Translations under genes and position numbers: made by a program
Notes under the pieces: generated by a model
What the model was told of the DNA's origin: nothing
Seen by the model: the letters and a program-made list of their open reading frames with translations, nothing else
Database searches by the model: none
NCBI GenBank assembly: GCA_950295325.1
Contig: OX485807.1
Coordinates: forward strand, 7,008,501-7,072,500
Reading direction: 5' to 3'
From: Polytrichum commune
Lineage: Eukaryota > Streptophyta > Polytrichopsida > Polytrichales > Polytrichaceae
Length of the DNA: 64,000 nucleotides
Shown here: piece by piece, positions 35,177 to 45,785 of the stretch
Layout of the letters: each line of letters begins with the position of its first letter
Numbering within the stretch: position 1 is the first letter of the stretch

Positions 35177-36150
35177 GTGTCGCAACCCTTGCTAGGTCCC
35201 TTAATAATCTTGCCAATTTTCAATTCTAGCAAAGGTTACGAGTCGCTAACCCTTCGCATTCCGCCATGCTAATGGATAGCTCCTCTTACCCCGGACCAAT
35301 AGTTCATAGGAGGGGAACCAACCCTCCTACTTTGCTTTCGGGACTCACCCCTTAATCGGTAACCCATTTCTTTGATGTGGACTTCCATCCATGGAAGTCC
35401 AATCCTATGTTGATCATCGTGTTGCCGGAGCAACACTACAACAACCCGAACCATACTAGGCAACTATGGCCTCACAATGGGCCAATGCCCATGGAGGCCG
35501 TGCCGTTCGGCCTCGGGTGGGTGAGGCCACACCACCTCACCCATATAAGCCTCTAGGACTCTATGCGGGGCCCCTACCCCACCGTCAACCAACCTCTTGT
35601 CTCTCTACCAAGAGTTGGGGCCAAGTGGACATTTTCCCTTAGCCGCTGGGCCTAGAAGCCCCCACAGCTTCAGACCATCATAACTTCCTTGTATGATGTC
35701 TGATCATAACAACCAACCACTCCATCCTCATCTACGCTTCACGTAGATGCCGATGGACTCCTCACTTGCCCCATTCGGGCAAGTGGTGAGGAAGTTATGC
35801 CTGTTTGAACCTTGGCAGTCCCGGGAATCACTCCCAGGCACTGCTGTACCAGGGCGCTGTCCCGGGACAGCGCCCCACTCAAATGGCCATAACTCCTAGC
35901 TCACACCTCCGATTGAGGTGTTCTTGAGCATTCTAGAATCACCACGCCATGAGCTACGCATATCTCATGGCCTTACCCTTGTGCCTCCTAGTCTCCGTGG
36001 GTGGGAGGCGTTCCCAACGCCCGGGGCCCTCACCCACACTAGGATCACTTGGGCCCTCTCACCAATGGCGCCACAAGTCCCGGGTGTCACTCCGGGGTCC
36101 CCCTTGTGCCCATGGTGTTTCGGGCACTCCTCATGGAGAGGTGCGCGACA

Positions 36151-36524
36151 CCTGGGGAGAACGGACCCTTTCCGGAGCCCCTCCGGAACTACCAGGCCGA
36201 GAGCCGCCTCCCTGCTGGCTGGGTCCTGCAGAGGACGGCGGATTCTGAACCAGGGCTACTTCACCAACCACCTCGTAGAGGGTTCCGGTTGGTGACCCTG
36301 GCGGACCCGGATAGAGCACCCTCCGCGGTGTTCCGCTTGGCGGGACCACCCTCTGGATTTCCGCCAGGAGATCCTTCATCGTCCGTGAATACTTCACGAG
36401 GATGGGGAGGGTCTGCCTGGCGGAAGCGGGATCTCCGGACTCCATCATCCGGCCGTAGAGATGCGCCTTGTTGACGATCTCCGCTGGATGACCCACCAGC
36501 TCCCGGATCCGGCTGAAGAACACT
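36151..36524 (-). pseudogene. gag A, middle piece
   Basis: Continues gag A between the two insertions: from FSRIRELVGHPAEIVNKAHLY to GGAPERVRSPQV in gag B numbering (about residues 395-520). The left end carries the CCTGG duplication of Gypsy 2. The right end carries CACT (36521-36524), the duplication of the giant TIR element. Confidence 0.92.
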
Positions 36525-36552
36525 ACCACTATATTCGTTAAATTGAGACTTT

Positions 36553-37054
36553 CTCTAGTCTCAAATTAATATATGGATCAAAGAACTTGAAGAGGCCCGA
36601 AACTATATTGTCAACAATCTCAATTATATTATATGTTCTAATATCCCAAATCTATGATGTACGGACATAAGCACATATGGTAGAGCACTCGACACCAACT
36701 TCATCAACAAAAATACATTGGGTAGAGCACTCCAAACAAGTTTCACCCAAAAAACATATAAACTGATTTCTATTATTAGCATGCACAATAGAATATAGAC
36801 ATTGCAACATACAAAGTGCATGTAATAAATGCATATTTCTTCATTCGACAATATAGTCCCAAACATAATAATAAGATGAACTTCATTTTTTTTTGAAATA
36901 TAGTAAATGGATATTCATCCAACTCCAAACAATATAGTATTCGTAAGTTCTACCCAAACTCTGCCCCAATTTTGAAGAGCACACATATGTGTAATTTATA
37001 TTGCTATAATTATGTATTAAACTATAATCATGCTAACACAATCCTACCAACTTC
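36553..37054. other. Left subterminal region of copy 2
   Basis: A/T-rich and noncoding. GGTAGAGCACTC appears twice about 41 bp apart (near 36680 and 36721), next to CCAAAC in the second case, loosely resembling the right-end repeat GGTTTGGATTGCCCTACC in reverse. A short inverted repeat GAGACTTTCTCTAGTCTC lies directly inside the TIR. Confidence 0.6.
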
Positions 37055-37865
37055 TCATTCAACGTGGGTTGCTTCTTGTGCAATCCGAGCAAGGTTGTCT
37101 TTTGCAAAAGTTATGTACTTTTGAGGGATGGACACTGATCCACTATGGTTTTTCCGTGGTTTCCATGCTATGAATATGGAATCTGTATCTACCCAAGATG
37201 GACCGTGCTCAGAATCCACCTTCCACCGAAAGTTAGGGTTTGTATCCCAGCCTGTATAATGCCGAATCACATCTTCATTCCTTGCTGTCGGTCGATAGTA
37301 CTCCACTTGTATCTGTCGAAAATGAGGGCTGGAAGTTACAAAATTGGGTTTGGACAAAGCTCTTGCCACCCACACTGGCTTTGCATATGTCTCGTCTCCA
37401 GGACGTAAAATGAGCATATAACCTTCATGACAATCCACTGCAATGCGGAAAGATGGTGGGGGACGACTACTAGCCGGCCCCACGTAATGGTCGTCCACAT
37501 CAAACTCCTCTCGAACCTCTCCATTTCCCAAAAGACTAGGCTCCGAAGCTTGCACATCGACTCGTGTTTGTGGCCAAAATCCATGCCTCAAAGTATGAGG
37601 GCTATCTTGGTGGAGGTCTGCGAAGGCGGCACGAACACGTGTCCAATAATGTATCCAACTCCCATAACGATGCCAACATGATCCGCCAACATCCGCTATT
37701 TTCAAACTCTCCCAATATTGTATGAAGCCTGATATACCTTTCAAAATATCCTCCAAATTCTTCATGGCTATTGGCTTGCAAGGCCTAGGCTCCCCATCCG
37801 GTAACATGGTCTTTCCATCCGCATCCACGCGCCACACAAGAAGACCCTCCGGCGAGCTCCAGTCT
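37055..37865 (-). pseudogene. Orphan gene of the giant TIR element (C-terminal part)
   Basis: Minus-strand frame of about 270 codons, cut at its upstream side by Gypsy 3 at 37866 and ending 0.5 kb from the left TIR. I do not recognise the family. Visible features: a segment SSPEGLLVWRVDADGK, a middle part with a mixed hydrophobic/aromatic pattern (SWIHYWTRVRAAF), and a well-structured end with GYMLILRPGDETYAKPVWVAR, then QVEYYRPTARNEDVIRHYTG and a WKVDSEHGPSWVDTDS block. The absence of stops suggests it was functional when Gypsy 3 arrived. It is transcribed away from the HAD gene. It could be the transposase end or an accessory protein; nothing in the visible part decides this. Confidence 0.6.
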
Positions 37866-38840
37866 TGTCGCGCACCTCTCCATGAGGAGTGCCCGAAACA
37901 CCATGGGCACAAGGGGGACCCCGGAGTGACACCCGGGACTTGTGGCGCCGTTGGTGAGAGGGCCCAAGTGATCCTAGTGTGGGTGAGGGCCCCGGGCGTT
38001 GGGAACGCCTCCCACCCACGAAGACTAGGAGGCACAAGGGTAAGGCCATGAGCTATGCGTAGCTCATGGCGTGGCGATTCTAGAATGCTCAAGAACACCT
38101 CAATCGGAGGTGTGAGCTAGGAGTTATGGCCATTTGAGTGGGGCGCTGTCCCGGGACAGCGCCCTGGTGCAGCAGTGCCTGGGAGTGACTCCCGGGACTG
38201 CCAAGGTTCAAAGAGGCATAACGTCCTCATAACTTGCCCGAATGGGGCAAGTGAGGAGTTCATCGGCATCTACGTGAAACGTAGATGAAGATGGAGTGGT
38301 TGGTTGTTATGATCAAACATCATACAAGGAAGTTATGATGATCTGAAGCTGCTGGGGGGTTCTAGGCCCAGCAGCTAAAGGAAAATGTCCACTTGGCCCC
38401 AACTCTTGGTAGAGAGACAAGAGGTTGGTTGACGGTGGGGTAGGGGCCCCGCGTGAAGTCCTAGAGGCTTATATGGGTGAGGTGGTGTGGCCTCACCCAC
38501 CCGAGGCCGAACGGCACGGCCTCCATGGGCTTTGGCCTATTGTGAGGCCATAGTTGCCTAGTATGCTTCGGGTTGTGGTAGTGTTGCTCCGGCAACGCGA
38601 TGATCTACATAGGATTGGACTTCCATGGATGGAAGTCCACATTGGGGAAATGGGTTACCAATTAAGGGGTGAGTCCCGAAAGCAAAGTAGGAGGGTTGGT
38701 TCCCTCCTATGAACTATTGGTCCGGGATAAGAGGAGCTATCCATTAGCATGGCGGAATGCGAAGGGTTAGCGACTCGTAACCTTTGCTAGAATTGAAAAT
38801 TGGCAAGATGGTCAAGGGGGGGCTAGCAAGGGTTGCGACA
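37866..38840 (+). repeat. 5' LTR of Gypsy 3
   Basis: 975 bp, starting TGTCGCGCACC and ending GGTTGCGACA, in plus orientation. It is slightly more diverged from the Gypsy 1 and 2 LTRs than those are from each other. Left flank AGTCT; no right partner. Confidence 0.93.
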
Positions 38841-38842
38841 CT

Positions 38843-38858
38843 TGGTATCAGAGCAGGG
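38843..38858 (+). promoter_or_regulatory. Primer-binding site of Gypsy 3 (tRNA-iMet)
   Basis: TGGTATCAGAGCAGGG two bases after the LTR, as in Gypsy 1 and 2. Confidence 0.92.
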
Positions 38859-38904
38859 TTCCAATATTTGATCTAGCACTTTGAGGTAGACATGGCTATC
38901 AAAA

Positions 38905-41676
38905 ATGCGGGTTATGATGGTGAGCCCGGGGTTTCGAAAAGGTTGTGAGGCTCAAATTGGAACAAGGATCATGTGCAAGTGGATTGTGACCATACCATTG
39001 ATTCTAATGACAATGGTGGGCATGAGGGTGGATTCGGTGAGGAAAATGGAGTGCTTTGAAAGGGCTCCCACAAACCTCGAAAAGTATTCGGGGGCTAGAA
39101 TACCGAATGCATCCGAAAGCTTGGACGGTGGTAATATTGGATTGAAATTCCAATCCAAATTGCTTAGAATGTGGTGAAGTTGGAATGGGTGCAAATGCGG
39201 CACTCAAGGCTTTTAGGCCTATGTGTGCGATTTAACCACCATAATGAATGGCACAACTAAGATTGACTAGTTGGCTAAGAAACACATCGTTTTAAATGGG
39301 GTTTCAAAAGCGGGTGGTGAATACCATGTTCAACTCCCCAAAGCTTCTTGAGCACGTATCGGGAATCTTTAAGATTCGAAGAACATTGAAGCCGATGGTC
39401 CCGAAAGGAAGTTGGGTGGCGCATCACCACAAAGTGGGTTTTAGCCGATATTGGTCCCAAAGAAATGGGCGAAAGTAGTTTGGCCCATTATACCAAGGCA
39501 AAACATAGTCGTGCCGCGGATGGAATGTTGGGAGGTGGGTTGATCCTACCAAGGCAATTCATGTTCGTGCCGCGGACAAAGTGTGAAAGGTGGCTTTGTG
39601 CTACCAAGGCAAATCATGTTTGTTCCGCGGACAAACTATTAGAAATTGGTTTTGTGGCACCAAACCAATTTGTTCCGCGGACGGAATGTTTAAAGTTGGG
39701 TTTGCGGACCAAGCCAAGCCAAGTTGCCGAGGACGGAATGTTGGACAATGGCTTTGTGGCCAAGGCTAGTAGCCTTAAGCCGAGGCCAAGTATTTTGTAC
39801 CTTGAGGCTCAAATGAATGGGAGGCTTGTCTCATGGGTTGACAAAGAGTTAAGGCATTCTTTCATGACCCCAAAGCTCACAAGGGAGTTGGGGTTTGCCG
39901 ATTGGTAGAGTGGTGAAGCCCACCAAGGTGCGGTTTGGAAAGGGCGAACCGCATGAGACAAAGGAGGCCGCGATGCATGTAACCTTTCAATGTGGGACAT
40001 TGGAATTTTGTCAAAATTTCACACCATGTGAAATAGATGAAATGCATGTCATTGTGAAGGCCGCCTTCCTTGAAACTCACATGATAGATGTGAGGTGCAA
40101 GCCGGTGTGCTTGCCGTGCATTACGATGTGTCATAATGGCAAAGAATTGAGGTTCAAATTGACAAGGACTCCTATGGTAGGAGGACCCAAGTTGAATTTG
40201 GTCTTAATGGACCAAATCAAATATGGTAAACATAATGGTCGTGGTTCAATTGGAGCAACTCCAAGGAGCGTATGGGGAGGCTAGGAAAGATGGGCCTCCC
40301 CCAAACAACATTGGACCGGTGTGATGTTGGTGAGATACAAGGATGTATTCACCAATGTGTTGCCCAAAAAAATTACCGCCAAGGAATGAAAAATAACTTT
40401 GCTCAACGAGAGATTGAGTTCTTGATGTATGTGGTGACAAAGGAAGTTGGTGGAAGAACATGAAAAATGTCAAGGCAATCCAAGAGGAGAATTGGTCTTT
40501 GACTCAAAAAAACGGCTAAGTTAGGTCATTTGTTAGCCTAGCCAACTGCTACCACCATTTCATTCAAGGTTTTTCTAAGGTTGCTAGGACCTTAGTCAAT
40601 TTGTTGAAAAAAAAAATGGCTATCCCAAGAGTGGGATGAGCCTTTTCACCAATTCTTTTGGGGAGCTTAAGACGAAGTTCTCTTCGCCGCCCGTGATCAA
40701 GTTTGCGGAGCTTGACAAATCTTTTGAGGTGCATACGGGGGCGAGTGATTTTACCATTGGTGGATGTTGATCCAAGATGGATGCCCATTGCATATGGGAG
40801 TATTAAGCTTAATGGTTGTCGAACCTTGCGCGACTTGTGAAAGAAATGGCTAACCCAAGAGTGGGATGAGCCTTTTCACCAAGTCTTTGAAGGAGCTTAT
40901 GACGACGTTCTCTTTGCCGCCCGTGGTCAAGTTCCCGGAGCTTGACAAACCTTTTGAGGTACATATGGGGGCGAGTGATTTTACTATTGGCGGATGTTGA
41001 TGATGCAAGATGGGTGGCCATTGCGTATGGGAGCATGAAGCTCGATGGTTGTCCGACCTTGTCAAACTTGTGAAAGAAATGGCTATCCCAATAGTGGCAT
41101 GAGCCTTTTCACCAAGTCTTTGGGGAGCTTAAGACCAAGTTCTCTTCGCCGCCCGTGCTCAAGTTCGCGGAGTTTGACAAACCTCTTGAGGTGCATATGG
41201 GGGTGAGTGCCTTTGCCAATGGTGGATTATGTGTAAGATGGATGGCCATTGCATATGGGAGGATGAAGCTCGATGGTTGTCAAAGAAGACAACCAACTCA
41301 TGATAAAGAATTTCTTTGCCATAGTGCATTGCTTGAAGAGGTGGCGACGCTATTTGGGGTCGCACAAAGCAAAGGTCTACATGGACAATGTGTCCTAAAA
41401 GAATTTTGACATACAAGCGCAAGTGAGCGCCAAGTCATTGTGGTGACATGATAGTTTGGCGCTTATAAAGGTGGATTTGATCCACAAACCGGACCGCGGA
41501 AATGTGGTGCCGGATGCGCGAAGTAGACCGGAAGAGTTCCAAGCAATGAGAACCATCCAAACCTTGTGGCTAATGTGTGCCGGCAAAGGAAACTTGTGAT
41601 GCAAGATACGGGAGGGGTAAATTAACTACCCCAAAGTACAAAAACTTTTAGGTGAGCTTCGCAAGAGCAAGGTGCT
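38905..41676 (+). pseudogene. Gypsy 3 gag-pol remnant
   Basis: Plus-strand pieces: gag-like (38905-39177), a Cys/Ala-rich repeat segment (39465-39790), protease region MPIGRVVKPTKVRFGKGEPH...GGPKLNLVLMDQ (39895-40284), a junction where KKNYRQGMK meets NNFAQREIEFL (about 40370-40410) marking the missing RT palm, thumb (FIQGFSKVAR-like near 40560), RNase H repeats with DKPFEVH, and an RNase H end with DNVS-type sequence near 41380. Frames shift repeatedly. Confidence 0.85.
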
Positions 41677-44400
41677 TGTGAACCCTTTGAGTGGTCCACC
41701 ACTCTGCGGGATCACTTTTAGTTAGAATGTTAGCATTAAAAGTTAGAATTGATAGGGAATTTAGGAAAAATTAGTTCATTTAGCATTTAGCCTAGAAGAA
41801 GGAAGGTCAAAATGAAACTAAGTAGTGCTAGAAGATAGCAAAGTAGAAAAAATGTGCTAGCTAGTAAAAACAACTAGCTAAGCAAATATTAGTAGATGCT
41901 AGTTATTAAGCAATTGTTAGTAGATGCTAGCTAAGCAAGTGTTAGTTTATTAGTTAGTATGAGGCACACAAGACTATTGGAGGTGTTTTACGTAAGAAGA
42001 TAAAATCGGCGTGAAGAATTTTGAAGAAAAAAAGAAAGAGAGCAAGGGGGCTACTTGCCCACTTGCCCCCTTGCCAACTCGATGGCGGAAAAATTAGAAA
42101 GATTTCTAAAGGTTTTTTGTCGGAGCCACCTCGGCGAGAGGGTGGCAACCTCAACCGGGAAAACCCCCGAGCCAAAATTTCGGGAAAGGGTTTGAAAAAT
42201 GGATCCGGTGGAGGAGGGGTCCAACCCTTTTGTGAGAGGGTTTAAAAACCCCTCCTTCCACCTTGTAGCTCTCTCTCTTTCTCTAGTTTTTGGGCGAAGC
42301 CCTACTTCAATGTAATTAGGAAAAAATCCTTTAGCATGTATTCTCAATGGTCTAAAAGAAAGGCTTGAGAACCTCCTCTACTCTCTCTCTCCTAGTTAGG
42401 TTGTGTGTTTATTAACACACCAACAAAATTATTCCTTCTTTTGTAGAGGTAGGTTGGATGGTAGAATTTTGAGTAGAGGCATTATAGACCTCATCTGCCA
42501 ATGCCCTGAAGGCTTAGTTCAAAAGCTAGAACAAGATACTTATCATTTTTCTCTTAGAGAGATTTCATATAGCTATCCATAGCCGTTTCCCATTTGTGAT
42601 TTGGTTGAGATGACAATTAGTTATGGATTTTCAAAGATGGAGTAGAAAAACTGGGTGGTCTTGTGGGTAGCGGCTGCTGGATCAGACCTGCGAGCCCAAT
42701 AGGAATTTTAATTCCAAGAAATTATATTTTTCCCAAGTAGAACTTTTGTGTAGCTTTCCAAAATGGCTTAGAACATTTGATTTGAGCATGATTTGAATTA
42801 GATATGAATTGTGCAAGATGGGACACATAGTTTGAGAACTTTTGGTTGACTGCTGCATTACAGAGGACCTGCTGGGTTCACTTCGGCTTACCTTTCTAAT
42901 CACATATTTTAATCAAATACATCTTTTTAATATCTCTCCAGGGTCATATAGAACGTTTGATTTGAATAAGATTTGAATTAGATATGAATTGTTGAAGGTG
43001 AGATACATAGTTTAAGTCTTCTTGATTGACTGCTGTGTTACAAGGAGTCTGTTGAATTTTTATTAGCTTAACCTGCTGATGTCATAATTTTTCTAGTTAG
43101 AGCTTGTTCATAGCTTTCCAATGGTATAAGGAAAGCCTAGATCCAAGTAGTAAGGAATGTGCTATGAATTTTTGAAGTTAGAAGGTAGATAGGTGGGTTG
43201 GAAGGGTCGGTTGAATCGACCTCACACTTCCAACCCTCATAACTTTTGCATTTCTTATCCGATTAGAGTGATTTTTAGATCATTGGAAAGATAATTTGGT
43301 GCACTAAGTATAAATATTATGCTTAGGATTAAATTACAGGGCAAAATAACACTTTATATTTTAATTGTTAACTAAGGTACGCTTACTACCAAACTAGTTA
43401 CAAAGAAGGAGGCAAGGTCGACGCTCGGAAAGTGGAGCAAGGAAGGAGGTAGCGGCTCGGCCTACATCAAGCCCAAATCAACCGAGGAAAATTGAGGTAA
43501 ATTAACTAATCTTAAGCCTTCCATTTAGGATTGGAGGGAGCACGGCTAAGGTACGCATTTCTAAACCCACTCACCTATCTCGTAAGGTCAAGTGGCTTGA
43601 CCACTTGACCGCCAAGGGAGTACCCAATTCCATTGTTTTCGGGGCCCTTGGTATGTTTTGTGGTAGTAGCTTCATTTATTAGCAAGTTTCGTGTGTGGTA
43701 AGTCGGATTAATCACCGGCACGACCACTCTGAATGTTGTTGGTGGAAAGGTGGGGTTAATGACCCGCGAATCCACTATTATGTTGTTGGCCCCATAGATT
43801 GGGAGTAATGGCCCCAATTTATGAAGATTGCGCAACAGGTTGAACCTACAGGTCGCCCGTCACCCTGGTCCCATTGAGTTGCATTTCGTGGTCTATCCAG
43901 TGTAAACACATTTAACAATGAAAACATACAAAATAAATCGTAAACCCTTGTTGGCAAGAGACCCGAGGTAAGGGGTGATGCCTAATATGTTAATGTAGTG
44001 AGTTAGGACGTGCAAACAAAAGTAAGTAATTAAGAAGGAATTTGTGTGAAGGGTGGGACTTAGGCCAAGTTCCCCCGCTTAGAAAACTAAATAGAACTAA
44101 ATAAAGAAATAGGAAGAATTGAATGGTCCATCAAATTGTCGTTATTCCGTTCGTTGAGTTAGGGTGGTATGAGTCACACCCGGTTGGGCGTATCAGAACC
44201 ATCCCAATTCACAAATTAGGATTGCCTTGGTTTCAAGGCTGGTGCATCTGCGCGTAGAATAGGTTGTAGGTTAAGGTTAGAACTAGATATGAAATTGGTT
44301 AGTGGAGTTTAAAGCCACACTAATAAAAAACTAAGGCCTAACCTCCGGAGGTACTACGACGCATATTTAATCTCCCTTAAAAATCTAACTACTCACGTTT
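41677..44400. other. Noncoding, LTR-like sequence between Gypsy 3 and gag B
   Basis: Starts TGTGAACCC directly at the Gypsy 3 breakpoint. A TATA-like TTTAAAAACCCC lies near 42240, followed by a CT-rich stretch, as in a plant LTR. From 42690 to 43200 a degenerate ~240-bp unit repeats, marked by GATTTGAATTAGATATGAATTG at about 42790 and 42968. From 43400 to 44400 the origin is unclear. No long ORF; no target duplication was found. Confidence 0.5.
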
Positions 44401-45600
44401 GTGGGAACCCACAAACACCAAAAGTTCCGGATTGGCGGGTTTTTGTGCCAAATCCGGATATTTCCGGGTGACCTTAGTATCGTCCAGGGATTCTGTGAAG
44501 TGTAGGAGGTCTAAAATTCTCCGTACCTGCTTATTTCTTCTTCCTTAGCCAAATTTCCGGAAATCCTAATTTCCGGATATTTGGTCTTTGGGGACATTCT
44601 TAGCCTTTTTCCGGAGGGTACCTCTCCGGATGTTATTTCTAGGTCCTCTTTATAATACTTACCCACCCCTTTACGTCTACTCTCTAGAATAATTGGTTCC
44701 TTCCGGTGAAGACGTCCTTGATAAGGTTAGAATCCGGAAACTCCCTCACAACCAATCCGGATTGATCAGGTCCGTCCTGGCAGGTCACGCAGAGAGATCT
44801 GGATTGTTTCTTGGGACCAAAGTGGCCAGAGGAGTCCGGATTCCAACCGGAGATCTAACTCGACGGGATGAGTAGGTGATCCGTACCACTTTCCGGATTA
44901 CCCCGTCCAAAGACTGTGAGACCTCTTCAGAAGGTCGGATGGCGTAAGTCCGGCACCTTCCGGATCTTGCCCAGTCCTAACGACGGCTATCTCACATGGA
45001 CGTTACCCAGGCATTCGGAACAATGAGGATCTCTTCCTACTGCACTCCGGAGGTGGCCTCCTATCGGAATCCTTACTGATCCGGACCTCTCCTTCTCCGT
45101 CCGACGGATCTGTCCGGCTACCTTTACCTTGGATTCTACTCAATCTGAGATAACTAGGCGATCCGTACCACTAATCCGGGCAGGTCCGTCTAAGGACGGT
45201 GGGACCTCTTCAGAAGATCAGATTGGCGTAAGTCCGGATTCCTTCCGGATCTCACCCAATCTTCCCAGCGGCTATCCCACCTAGACGTTACCCAACCTAC
45301 CGGATTAGTGAGGTTTCCCTCCCACTACACTCAGAGAGGATCTACAAGGCGGTAACCGGATCTGATCCGGGTCTCCTCTCTCATGTCCTATCCGGAACTC
45401 CTATCCTTCATGCCCTCCCTTTCTCTTCCACTAACGATCTTCGGGTCATTCACACACACAGCAATCAAGAGAAGTCAAGGGGTGAGAAGCAAAGACATTT
45501 ATTCGGGGTAGGAGTAACCACAATACAACAATGGAGAAGGAACCCCCCCCAAGCTCCTTATTCAGCCTTAAGTAGAGGCTCAAAAATCCCTAAACTGAGG

Positions 45601-45623
45601 GCGGCGGCCCAAGCGGCCGCCGC
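45601..45623. terminator. GC hairpin in the gag B 3' region
   Basis: GCGGCGGCC / GGCCGCCGC stem with a 5-base loop, counterpart of 28361-28383. Confidence 0.5.
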
Positions 45624-45785
45624 TCAAGAAAACCCTAACTACTCCCGGTCTCCCGGATTTCTCGGATCCAGATCCGGGTTTTCCGCTGACACTATCAAAG
45701 GAAAATTTTATTAATCGTCTTCAAAAACTCCTAAGTCCTACCTGCCTACCTCCCTTCTGCCCAATCAATCTAGCCACTCCCCTAA

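Larger units (their letters stand above)
29108..36150 (-). mobile_element. Gypsy 2: complete non-autonomous Ty3 element inserted in gag A
   Basis: 7,043 bp. Two 973-bp LTRs (29108-30080 and 35178-36150) appear identical by eye, and the 5-bp target duplication CCTGG is perfect (29103-29107 and 36151-36155). It is minus-oriented, with its primer-binding site at the 35178 side. The interior repeats the Gypsy 1 plan, with the same RT palm deletion near 33563-33583, plus a ~55-bp repeat array in the gag region. The insertion is recent and younger than gag A. Confidence 0.96.
37866..41676 (+). mobile_element. Gypsy 3: truncated Ty3 element inside copy 2
   Basis: Begins with a 975-bp 5' LTR (37866-38840), then the primer-binding site TGGTATCAGAGC at 38843-38854, gag-like sequence, the ~55-bp repeats (39490-39730), the protease region (39895-40284), the same RT palm deletion near 40381-40400, three ~230-bp RNase H entry repeats (40570-41290) and part of integrase-side sequence. 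It stops at GCAAGAGCAAGGTGCT (41676), where Gypsy 1 continues into integrase. The 3' LTR is missing. Confidence 0.92.
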
